A stretch of 64,000 bases of DNA, from the NCBI GenBank assembly GCA_963682055.1, contig OY821745.1, positions 28,455,342 to 28,519,341 of the forward strand, read 5' to 3'. The notes under the pieces were generated by a model. The model had not been told where the DNA came from, did not search any database, and saw only the letters and a program-made list of their open reading frames with translations. Position numbers and translations under genes: made by a program. Of this stretch, positions 12,501-24,400 are shown in pieces; positions within the stretch are counted from its first letter, which is position 1; each line of letters opens with the position of its first letter. This stretch comes from Primula veris (Eukaryota > Streptophyta > Magnoliopsida > Ericales > Primulaceae).

Positions 12501-13706
12501 CAAGCGAGCATCTAACTACAACTGAATTTCCAATGCTCAAACTCGAGATTTTAGTTAAGCTAGTTCAACTCTTTTGCTACATGGGCCACTTGTTAGCACA
12601 TTGTTTTAGTTTTTTAACATACATTTGTTGTTACTTTATTGTGTATCATGTCATCGCGTGAGACATAATGGAGGCAATCGTAATACAAACAGGCAGATAG
12701 TAATGAGTGGCGGAGAAGTTCAACCCGAAATAGGGTGGATCAGGTATACTGTCACCAACGTGTTGGAGATTTGATCAATCATATTCTAAAAGTTTTGTAA
12801 ACAACTATCATGTTATTGAAAAATATTAGACCAAATTGAGTTATTAGGAAAATAGTGTGGGGACAATCGTGTTTTTCACCACAAGAGTTGGTGTGATAAG
12901 GTTGGCTTGATTAAACAAGTCGCTTAACACACGTGGAATAGTCTCATTGGCAAGTGTGTCAATTCATTTGGAAATTATTTTGCAAGTGGGGTTGGACCCA
13001 TAAAACCCAAAGAAAGGTCCTCTTTACTTGCCAATTTGGCTTCTCAGAGTTTTACAAGCCAGAAATTTGGTAAACCAGAATTTTACAAACCATGTTCTCT
13101 TGTCTATGGTCCACAAGTCTTAAAATATCTTTATCATTGCGTCTTTGTTTGATCCATTTTTGCTGCCCTTAGGCAGCCCAAGTTTTTTTTATAGGTTTTA
13201 TCGGATAAAAGCTATGAAAAAAATTAACTAAAAATAAGGTTAACATGATTATATATTCGATACTTTTTTGGTACCGTTAATAAATTTTATTTTATTTTTT
13301 ACATAACGTATTTGAAATGCATCCAATATTTTGTTGGTACCGTTGATAAGTTTGATTTTTTTTTTTTTTTGTATTATGCACTATAATTTATGATGTGTCG
13401 ACTAATATAATATTTTAATTTTAATTTTAAATTAATTTTAGTATAGTAGTTATTTTGGATTCATTAAGACCAACCGCATCAGCAAAATTAATCATTTTAG
13501 TTAAATCTAACATATTTTATATTTTTTAAGAAACCGTTTATATTTACACAAAATTTGAGCTTGCTTATTAATTTTATTATAGTAACCCTACATTATTTTT
13601 TTTATTTGTTTATTATCATTTAATAATCATAACAATATTATTACCATAAAAATATGGACCCCTATAGTTTATTACTATTATATTCGCCAAGCTAATCATA
13701 TGAATT

Positions 13707-13709
<3 letters not shown>

Positions 13710-13748
<39 letters not shown>
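13710..13748. repeat. AT dinucleotide microsatellite
   Basis: An uninterrupted run of about 19 AT units in intergenic DNA. Likely length-polymorphic. Confidence 0.9.
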
Positions 13749-13750
<2 letters not shown>

Positions 13751-14686
13751 TGAATTTTGTGTTTTATGAAAATTATGAAATTTATACCGCTCCTGATGCA
13801 TGCCATTTTTTATACAATAATCATTAAATTTTAGGAGAAAATATGTTTTGAGATATCAGATGTGGATGCTCTAATAGGTGTTGGGTTTTTAATGGGTGAC
13901 ACACTTTTACCGGATTTACGATAGTATTACTCTAAATAATGTAGGGATGATTTTGATACCCAAAAAACTAGAATAGACTAAGAAAAAAAAAAATATGGCA
14001 GCAATAATGGATCTTTTTGTTGGTTTCCTAGTGTTTTTTATTTCTTCACACCGTAAGTTTGTAACCATGTATTTATCATAATAATGAAAATTTAAAAATC
14101 TTCAAAATTTATCATTAGTAAATAAATAAATTACACAAGTACAATTCCAAGGCAGTCTCTTTGATTAGGAGTTGGTTAATACTCCCTATATAACGTCATT
14201 ATATCGTGAGTTGGTAAGTAACGGCGTTAGTTTTATTGTGAAGTGTAACACCACAAAGGAAATGTAAAATGTTAAATGAACACGGCCACTGTTGTTACAG
14301 AGCTATTAACTTTAAATGGGAATGACCGATACTCCATGCGAGTTTTTTTTCGTTCGTAACATGGGGATGAAGTGCGGATTTTTTTAACATTTTGATAAAA
14401 AAAACATAGAAAAATTAAACTTTTTATCAATTTTATAAAAACGGAAGGATCTAAAGTTACGGATATTCCAACATATATGATTCTGCTTTTCCTTATACAC
14501 TTGCGAATAAAGTCTATCACAGGTTGCTCGACGACAAAGAAGAATTAAACTTTGGCATAATCAGCTAGTCTTGAATTTTGACTTATAAACCGTCATCTAT
14601 GTCTACTTATAATAACAAAACCGATATTATTTACACATTACTTAACATTCTGTAACTAGATAGCAATTAGGTTCTTTGTGTATTCT

Positions 14687-16581
14687 TCAACCACTTTTAC
14701 TTCTATTCTTGCTTGGTCTCAGCATTTGCTTAAATAGAGCCATTTTCGGGACATTCCAGTACTCCACATGCCTGGAATTCCAAAATAAAAATAAAAATAA
14801 TTAGTTGCTAACAATAATATTTTCTTTTTTAGCTTTTTCACTTGCAATTTAATTTCCCCTGAACTAGAAAAAATTCATATCACTTAATAAGCCCAAGTAG
14901 ATCAATGTCGATTAAATATTAACTAGTACATATATCAGCTACAACCACAAACAGAATAGAAGTATAAACAATAAAGCAGTGATATGTAGCAAGACCGGGG
15001 TGGGGTACCAGATTGGTTCTCGTATTGGTTAGGTACTTATGGTGTAAGGCGATCACCTCAACCAATTTGGCTAACCAATCCGATAGTCAGTCTTGTTACA
15101 TGACATCATTTTAAATTTACCATGATATAGGTACCAATATCAACATGTCATACCTGCACACTTTTCCAGACTGTTGATCGAAATAATACTCTGTGTATCC
15201 GGTAGCTGCACGCAAACATAACATAATTTAGAACTAAAAGATGAAATATCATATTCACATGACACGTCTCTTGTTCATGTTCTTTGTCGCTAGGGTCGGC
15301 TTTCCCTCCATTTTAATACTAGTTTACAATGTCACCAATTTTGTAGCACACGAATCTGGCAAGCACGAAGTTGGGGCATACCAATCGATAGAAAAGAGAT
15401 TACAATGTTTGTTAAGCCAACACTGCCAACGGGTGCAACTGTGCAAGAGGAAATGTCACAATTTCGTAACAATTTCATTCATAACTTACAAAGTTGAATC
15501 TACAAGCATATTTGTAAATAATCAAAAAGCCACTTTAGCTTAAGTCTCCACTCTCCACCCTCCTAATGAAAAATAAGCAGGTAAACCCTTCCCATCATTT
15601 AAAATGTATCACAGGAAACAAGCAAATTTAGAAACAAAAAATAGACAAAACACATATCATCTTGCAAAGACTTCTTAAACAAAAACTAACTAAATTATTC
15701 CTTGCTGCCACTTTTTGTCTGTTGCTATATTTACATGTTTCAGCCTTCTTCCAAAATTCGGTTCATTTATTTCCGTACGGTATAGAACTACGATGTTCAT
15801 GTGCCAAATAAGTTTCCACCAAAGTACTAGGGATAAAAAAATCACCAAACAGGTCTAAATAGCATATAGGACTAAAAGCATACCTGATAGTATTGGCTTC
15901 CACGGAAAGGACAATACACAACTAAAACGCCAGTGCCCAATACCCTTATCCTGCAATAGTTCAATCATCGATATAATGCTAATTTTTAATAAATAAAAAC
16001 TGTACACAAATAGAAATGATCACGAACAATATGGGTAACAGAAGAACGAGAGAACTTCGAGGAGACTGTTTACCTCAAAATCTTCCCATTTCATGAGTTT
16101 CATATCTGACTTATCAAGGAGAGTGCCAAAATTAGTACAGTTTCTTTTGAAACGACGAAGGCCATTGAAAGAACCAGCTGGATCTGCAAATTCACAATCC
16201 TCTTTGTATGCATCCAGTGTTAGATTTCCTAAACAAGATTAAATCGCTCATTTAGAAAAGACTGAAATCTCTAATATCGATGTTATTGTTTATCAACTAC
16301 ACTTTTTGTGTACTTGAAGATACCATACACTAAAAACCAATGAATAAAGACTAACATAAAAAACCCTCTCGACTCTGATTCCGTTACGACTTACGAGTAA
16401 TTCGTAAACACTTTTTTCCCTTTCAAAATCTGTAAATCTGGTTCACAGAACAATATTCAATCGTGAAGACTTATACTTACACTGTGAAATTCGTGAATTG
16501 ACAACTAAACTGAGAAACATAGGACTATTTAGTAATTGAAACAAAAATAATCTCAATAATAGGTTGCACTGCGTCGAATCA

Positions 16582-16618
<37 letters not shown>

Positions 16619-17357
16619 TTGTGCCCCCTGCTCAAAGCTAAGCACATCTAATTTGGCATCAACTTTATCTATACCGGTTTCTATTGTAATTGGATTTCCT
16701 ACCAGAACACTATATCCTTTTCTAATCGACATGCTTAATATAATACATTTTACTAGGTCGTGATCTTGAAAAAAGATGAAGGAAACAAACTAGAATCATC
16801 ATTAGATAATCATCAAACACAAGTAATTATTATTTCGGAAAGAATGAATCTAATGGCCTAATGCTAGATATAGTCACATGATACACGATGATCAACCATT
16901 CCGTACTCTACCCAAATTATTTGTATATTTTAATACCTGTAACAAAGTAAGACCTTTGAAAATCCTGTTTAATACTATCCACAACCAGACCACGATCAAC
17001 CGATCCCCTCTCATCCACCGCCAGCACAGAATTTCCAGAATCTGCTTCTCTTTCTGGAGGAGAGCGGAAAAGAGAAGCGGCAATCCCAAGAAGCTCTGAA
17101 GTGTACCAAGCCACTTTCAGTAAAGGATTATCAGGTTCCTTTTCACTTTCTAGCTTTGTGGAAATGTTGTTTTTCGTAGAGTTATCGGCGTAGCAAATGT
17201 TTTGAGCCCTTCGGTGACGGATATGGTGGCAAATGGTGAGGTGGCAGTGGTAATTCGGAGTAAGGGAAGAGAATGAAAGTGTGGTTGCCATTGGAGAAGA
17301 GACCGGGCTAGTTGGTTGTGGAATTTGTAACTGTATATGAGAGGGAATGGTAGCCAT
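14687..17357 (-). CDS. DUF2358 / NTF2-like (SnoaL-fold) protein, predicted plastid-targeted
   Basis: Five exons join in frame to 259 residues: 16937-17357, 16074-16228, 15884-15950, 15154-15205 and 14687-14771. All have GT-AG borders. The N-terminus (about 60 residues, rich in Ser, Thr and Pro) looks like a plastid transit peptide. The conserved domain starts near residue 141: GNLTLDAYKEDCEFADPAGS, FKRNCTNFG, KGIGHWRFSCVLSFPWKP, TGYTEYYFDQQSGKVCRHVE and WNVPKMALFKQMLRPS. This order is diagnostic of the DUF2358 family found in plants and cyanobacteria, whose fold resembles NTF2/SnoaL; no biochemical role is established as far as I know. Intron 1 contains a 36-base C run. I am sure of the family and exon chain, less so of plastid targeting. 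Confidence 0.88.
14995..15108. other. Inverted-repeat segment in intron 4 of the DUF2358 gene
   Basis: CAAGACCGGG at the left and CAGTCTTG at the right, with ATTGGTTAGG and GGCTAACCAAT inside, could pair into an imperfect hairpin of about 110 bases. It is more GC-rich than its surroundings. It could be a small MITE remnant or chance; no tRNA or snoRNA boxes were recognised. Confidence 0.3.
16583..16618. repeat. Poly-C tract of 36 bases (G36 in the pre-mRNA)
   Basis: An uninterrupted run of 36 C on the plus strand, inside intron 1 (16229-16936) of a minus-strand gene, so the transcript carries G36. Such runs are rare in AT-rich plant DNA and error-prone in sequencing, so the exact length is uncertain. 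Confidence 0.9.
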
Positions 17358-18420
17358 GAAAAAATGATCGCTTGTATGATAAAAACAAAATAATTTGTTA
17401 TATATAATATTTACTTCGACTCAACAAACAACACTTTCATAAATTGTCTAACAAATATATACCTTCATGTAATATTTGTTTTATGAAAGTAGACCATGAT
17501 TGTGATATAGAATTACGGAACGTGACCATCTTTTAGGGATGAAGGTGGCCAAAATCATAATTTGAGAGTATATTTTCACTTGTTATAAAATGATTGAGGA
17601 CAAAATTAGTGTTTTGGCTTGTAGCGTTTCCGTTCCTCTCACAAGGAGTGTACATAAGAGTGAACATAATACCAGTCCAATTTAGAATTAGCAATAGGTA
17701 GAAGCTAAGTTTTATTCAACTTTCCCAAATAATTTCAGCATTATATGTATGGTCTAATTTAGCTATGCAACGAAGATAAATCCAGATCATCGAAGTGCAC
17801 TTCGGTACTGCTGGTTGAAACTTGAAAGGAGGTCCTATTTTCACCCAATAGCGTGGGTGGTAGACCAATCTTATGGATTTTCACTTAAAAGATCTAACTG
17901 TTTAAAGTGCAACCATAACTTTGATGTTTTGCAACTATCTCGCAATTACTTTCTGTCTTAATTTTATTTCGACCTCAAAACCAACTTATGATTATTTTCT
18001 CTAGTAGCTTTTAAGCTCTGTTTTTAAGCACTGCTTTTAATTCTCTGCTTATAACCTGCAGCACATTTCGTTGGCTGGCTTAGTAGCTAAGTGACTTTCT
18101 ATCTTTTAACCTGAAGATGAAAGAAATAAAAGTTCAAACCGAATTAACCCAGTGTTTTTCCCAAACTTAAATGAGCCACAACTTGTTTGTTTAGAAGCTG
18201 TAGTGAAACAGGACTTGACAAATCAATACAATAAACTTAAGAGGGGAACCCAGCATTTTCATACATTCTGCGAAAGCAATGAAATCATAAATAATCACAA
18301 AATAAATCCTCGTTCATCGGACTCATTGAAACAGCAGAGAGACAAAATACATCATGAACACATTACAAAGGAGCTGTTTTTTTTTTTCCTTTTCGGGAAA
18401 TTACATCACCTCAACTACAC
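17358..18420. other. Intergenic region between the DUF2358 gene and plastid L5 gene
   Basis: About 1.06 kb. The left part should hold the DUF2358 promoter and 5' UTR, and the right part the L5 3' UTR. The plus-strand open frame at 18152-18457 overlaps the L5 3' end antisense and is not supported. No repeats of note. Confidence 0.5.
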
Positions 18421-21400
18421 TTATCTGCGACCCCCCTTTTTGGAATCGAAATGGTGAGACTTGAGCTTCTTCTTCTTCACTTCCCCAGAAGGACCAGCAC
18501 CCTCTCTGAAAGGCATTCCCATAAGAGCAAGTAGCCTATAAGCTTCTTTATCAGTATTAGCTGTAGTAGCTATGCATACGTCCATACCCCTAGCCTTACC
18601 CATTGCATCAAATCTGATCTCTGGGAAAACACCTTGTTCTTTTAGTCCGATGCTATAATTACCGTGCCCATCAAAGCTGTTTGCCTTAACACCTTGAAAA
18701 TCTCTTACTCTGGGTAAACCCAAGTTGATAAGCCGGTCTAGAAATGAGTACATCACCTGTTATAGATTGACCAAAAAGTCAATAATATAAGTACAATTTT
18801 AGATAGGATTCTTAAGATGATATTGGAATTTAACCTAGCTGGTGACATGTTATATGTGGCATTACGTTTCATTTTTTATTTAACAAATTTGCACACCAAC
18901 CTACCCACTTCTTGCAAATTTGTAAAGCAGCCCGTCAATTGAGCAAACAGTATTGAAACCTTCTGGACTGTTTTGTACAAATGTATGAAACAGTAAATAA
19001 ATCATTCTGTTTAAATCTTCGGAATAAATGAACTGATGATGCTTCAAGAAGAGATAAAAACATCAAGCTGCTGTATATGTGAATAAACCATATGCCCTTT
19101 CTTAAGTAATTATCTAAGTTTGCTAAATATTTACTAAATGACTCGTTAACATAGTGCTTGTTTATTTTTATGCAGTTTATTTGGACATTCTCACATGTAT
19201 TGCATGTTAAAAGTTCTTTCAGATGAGGTAAACTCTTACTATCCAACACAAAAACAAAAAACAAATCAAGAAACTACAACTGTAAAGACACAATGACTCG
19301 ATGAGAGTTCAGAAATGAAAAGCAAGGCAGAGAGAAAATACAGAAAAAAAAAATTATGATCTTAGGTGCTTTTAACAGCCACAGTACCGAAATAATAGTG
19401 CTCTTAAAATATGACGATGTTTTGAAGCACGAGTCAATGCGAGCCAAATATAAATGACAGACATTTAATAATTTTTTATATTTTCTTAGATAACTACAGA
19501 TGCCAGAAGAGAAAACAATCACCGGTTTGACTATAAAGGATACAGTTCAAAAATACATCACCTGCCGTTATTGAAAATAACATGAACTCGGAACTCTTTC
19601 AGACCAATCCTATCAATCAAAACATTTCAAGAACCAAAAAACTTTTTGGCCTAAGATTCAACAATATTTCATGGCAAAAAAAAAAACAATATTTCATGGC
19701 AAATATATCATTTTAAGGTGAAACATGTTCTTACACTTCCTCTTAATGTGACAGCAATTCCAATTGGTTGGCCCTCTCTGAGCTTGAAAGTAGCAATGGC
19801 CTTCTTTGCTTTTGTTTTTACTGGTTTTTGCCCCGTAATTTTAGCCAGGTCATTCATTACTGAATCCAAACCCTTTGCATTTTGCGCAGCATCTCCCATA
19901 CCGCAATTAACAACAATTTTCTCCACTTTGGGAACCTACGATTACGAAAGTTGCAGAAATTCAACTTCTAAAATGTATATTACTTGATTATGAGTTGCAT
20001 GTTTTTAATTTAGATCCAGATAGCACCAAGACATATTGGAAAAAAGCTTGAGATTTGAAGTTCCGATATAAGTAACACTTAAAACAAGCAACTGCAACAT
20101 AAGAGAAGCATATGATCAACACAACAAAGGCATAAACACACCTGCAATTTGCATTTATACACCCAGTGTTTAAGTGAACTATTCCAATGTTTAAGTGACA
20201 AATATATATTTTACTTCAATGTTTCCCCATTTTTACATCAACACGCATTACAATGATTAATAACCAACATTAGAAACAAATTGATATATACTTGTACCAA
20301 ATGAGGAAAAAAAATTACATTGACACTCGCTACAGTTTTACATGAGTCATATGTGTACCTGAATTTTGTACCTTCAAGCTCAAAGTTTCAGTGAACTATT
20401 CCAATAGTAAGTATTTATATGCATTTCTTCCAATTTTTCCTTTTAAGTCTTTAAGAACAACACCCATGCAAACTATTCTATTGGAGTAATACACATTACA
20501 GTAACCAATAACCAATTAATCAAAACTGGCATTTGAAACAAACTGATAATACTTACAAGTTAGCAACAGAGTAAAGAAAACTGCTTAAATTCTCAGCAAA
20601 CCCATGATTACTTACGGCTTGCAAATCTCCAAACTATAGATAGTTCACTAACCCGCAACTCTATTTTCTCGCCTATTCAATGTGTAACTAATAGACACAC
20701 ACACACACACAAAAGTTACCTACAAGTTAATTTGTTTAGACAGCAAATTTTTATCTATATTTATAGAATCTTCCTAACTTTTACCAAAACTGTTATGCAT
20801 ACAAAAATTATGTATGATGCAATATTTCAACGACAGTTTCTATTTTTTGGCATTTCATATGAACTTTTATTGTCTTTTTGAGTGGATGAGAGATTGTCCA
20901 CAAGATTATGCATATACAACTTTTCATAAATCTTACAAATAGGACAGTTCTAATATTAACCATGATGTAGACTCAGCAAAGACAAAACGCTGGTTACACT
21001 TTTATGTATAGCAAGTTGATGTCTTGAAAATGTTGTAATTTGGGGTGGTAATTCTGAATTACTTAATGGATGCTTCTTTTCTTCATGTGTTTAACCAGAT
21101 TACATATATACATGAGTGCCAACTGGAAGAAACTATTGAAATAGACATAGTGTTTGGACTTATTTGTTTCTTTGTACAAACTATAAGACCTAATAAGTTT
21201 CAGTGTTTGTTATGTTTCTGTCATATTCTGTAATAGTGGTACCATTGCTGTAAATCGTTTTGTAGTCTGTTAAATGGTCTACGTGTCAATGTTTGATTGG
21301 ACCAGGCAATCATTAGCTAACCAATACTGTATAAATATCTGTAAACAGTGACAATTAGCAGTTAATAGAGAATTCATCTACTTAAGAGCAATTGCTCATT

Positions 21401-24400
21401 TCTCTCTCTATATTCGATATTTTCTCATGGTATCAGAGCTTGTAAAGGCTATTATCGCTATTCCGCAGATTCTGAGATCTTCTAGGTAATATTCCTTTAC
21501 CTAATTGTTAATATTACTCAAAATTTATAAATTTTCGAGTTTTTTTTTTCTTTCGAATATTAGGGTTCTTGTTCAAGAAATTGGTTCTTTAGATAATTGG
21601 AGATTAGATACCGGTTTATTTGAAGAAAATTCTTATTTCGACGCGTTATATTCGTTTATATTGACCAATGGCACCATCTTCGTCACCAAATGGGAATAAT
21701 GTGAATAATGTGAATAATAATAATGGAGGAAATACTGTATTTGTGGATATTACTGCTACACCTTATTATATTGGACCTGGAGATACTTCTGGGAATAGTT
21801 TGGTGACCCAAGTATTAAATGGAAATAATTTCCACACTTGGAGAAGAGGAATGGAAATAATTTCCACACTTGGAGAAGAGGAATGGAAATTGCTTTGGGT
21901 TCTAAGTGTAAGCTTGGTTTTGTGAATGGGAGTTTGCCTTGCCCTAATAGTACAGATACCTTTTATCATCAATGGAATAGGTGTAATCTGATTGTGCAGT
22001 CTTGGATTCTTAATTCTGTATCAAATGAAATTGGACAATCTATTTTATATACTGATACATCTGCTAAAATGTGGACTCTCTTGGAATCTAGATTTGGGCA
22101 AGGTAATGAACCAAGGGTTTTTGAGTTACAACAGTCTTTATACACTCTACAACAGGGAAATCTGACTATTTCTGAGTTTTTTATGAAATTGAAGACCATC
22201 TGGAATGATTTAAATTTAGCTTGTCCTGTGCCCAATTGCTTGTGTGGTGTACTATCAACATGCACTTGCAAGTTTGTGGAAAGGTTGTTTGAAAGAGAGC
22301 ATAAATTGTTCTGAATGATTTTCTTAATGGGACTCAATGAGAGTTATTCTGGGGTAAGGGGACACATACTCATGATGAAACCTGTTCCTACTATTAGTGA
22401 GGTTTATAACATGGTTAAACAAGAAGAAAAGCAAAGGAGTGTTGGCTTCAATGGAAAGGGAATGAATGAGAATATTGCTATGTTGGTAGAAAAACCTGAG
22501 GTTCATCAAACAGCACAAGTTGCTTATGGGAATAGAAACCAAAGGGATCAAAGAAGTCTGTTGAAATGTTCTTATTGTGGTGGTGTTAAACATACAAAAG
22601 AGAAATGCTGGAAACTACATGGTTATCCTCCTAATTGGAAACCAAGAGGGAATTATGGAAATAATAATGTACCTACTGCTCATCTAGCTACTACTAGTGA
22701 TCAGCCAATGACTCAAGGGCAATTTCAACAACTCTGTACTCTGTTTCATAGCAACATGAAGATCTCTCCTAATGAAGCAAGCCTTGTGGATTCTCCTGCA
22801 GCAAATCTTGTTTACAAGGGAGAAAGCAGTGGTATTATCTCTTCTCCTTTAGTATTAACAGCTATGAATGATGCAGAATTTGGACATAAATGGGTTATAG
22901 ATACAGGGGTAAGTGAATATATGGTTAACTCTATGAGCTATTTTACTGATATAACTGGTATTCATAATTCCCAAGTCATTTTGCCAAATGGAAGTAAAGC
23001 AATAGTCACTCACATAGGGACTGTAAAATTCAAGACTGGTCTATCACTGTATAATGTCTTATGTGTTCCTAGCTTTGGATTTAATTTAATATCTGTGAGC
23101 AGGCTGACAGAACAATCTAATTGCTATTTGAATTTTCATACACACAAATGTGTGATACAGGATCTAAATTCTGGGAAAATGATTGGGGAAGCTCACCAAT
23201 CTAGGGGTCTCTATTTTCTTAAAGATGTGATGGACAAGTCTTCTATTCTGGTGCTTTCTGCTATCCTGTGGCATAAGAGACTGGGACATCCATACAAGCA
23301 AAGTATGTGTTTGTTAAATAAAGAACTTTCTTTAAAGAATAATGTGGAAATTGATCCTTGTGATGTATGTCACTATGCTAAACAACATAGGTTACCCTTT
23401 CCTATTAGTAGTATACATTCTGATGCTGTATTTCATATTGTTCATATGGATATATGGGGTCCTTATTGCAAAACCACAATAGGACATTATTCTTATTTCT
23501 TAACTGTGGTTGATGACTATTCTATATGTACTTGGGTGTTCTTGATGAGGAATAAATCAGAAGTATCTACTGTTATTCAGAATTTTTATGAGATGGTGTT
23601 TACACAATATTCTAAGAAAATCAGAATATTAAGATCTGATAATGGTCCAGAATTCAATTTGTCCAATTTTTATAATGAAAAAGGGATGTTGCATCAAACT
23701 TCTTGTGTGGAGACACCACAACAAAATGGTGTGGTTGAAAGAAAACATCAAGATTTGTTAAACAAAGCCAAGGCTTTTAGATTCCAGGCTAACTTACCCA
23801 TTAATTTTTGGGGAGATTGTGTGCTAGCTGCAGCACATGTAATCAATAGATTACCTACTCTTTTATTGAAAGGAAAATGTCCTTTTGAAGTTTTGAATGG
23901 TACAGCACCTGTATATGATCAGCTAAAAGTGCTAGGTTGCTTGTGTTATGCTACTACTTTGGCAAGGGATAGAAAGAAACTTGACAGTAGGGCAAGAAAA
24001 TGTATATTTTTGGGTTATGCTTTTGGATCCAAAGGGTATAAATTGATGAATTTAGTCACAAAAGAAATTTTTATTTCTCGAGATGTGGTGTTCTATGAAG
24101 ATGTTTTTCCTTACAAAGAATCTAGAAAAGAGAATAGCACTATGTTTCCTTCTTTTATTTTGACAAATGAAGAACTTGTCTCTTCTGATCTAAATACTCA
24201 CAATGATCATACTACCCAAAATAATCATTCTGAGCAAGTTGATCAGAATATTGTTCATAGTTCTCCTTCAAGGAATGATGTTACTGAAGAAGTTATTGTA
24301 CCATCACCACCTGTATTTGTCCCTAGACAATCTGAAAGGGTGAAGAAAAGGCCTGCTATCCTAGACAATTTTCATTGTCCTACTTTGTCTACCAGTGGAA

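Larger units (their letters stand above)
11760..14686. other. Intergenic region, AT-rich
   Basis: No supported gene. It contains a four-copy tandem repeat at 12090-12500, an AT microsatellite at about 13710-13748, and poly-T tracts. The segment just left of 14687 should include the 3' UTR of the DUF2358 gene. The right end of the BYPASS-like promoter is probably within 11760-12090. Confidence 0.5.

Noticed and set aside
14995..15108. tRNA or snoRNA gene
   Set aside because: No A/B boxes, no C/D or H/ACA boxes recognised; left as an unexplained inverted repeat.
15241..15543. Plus-strand open frame of 100 codons
   Set aside because: Located in intron 4 of the DUF2358 gene; no recognisable motif, ordinary composition.
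22312..22314. The TGA as a natural gag/pol recoding site
   Set aside because: Copia elements normally use one continuous frame, and gag sequence continues after the stop ([10 protein letters not shown]), so it reads as a mutation; not fully excluded without sister copies.
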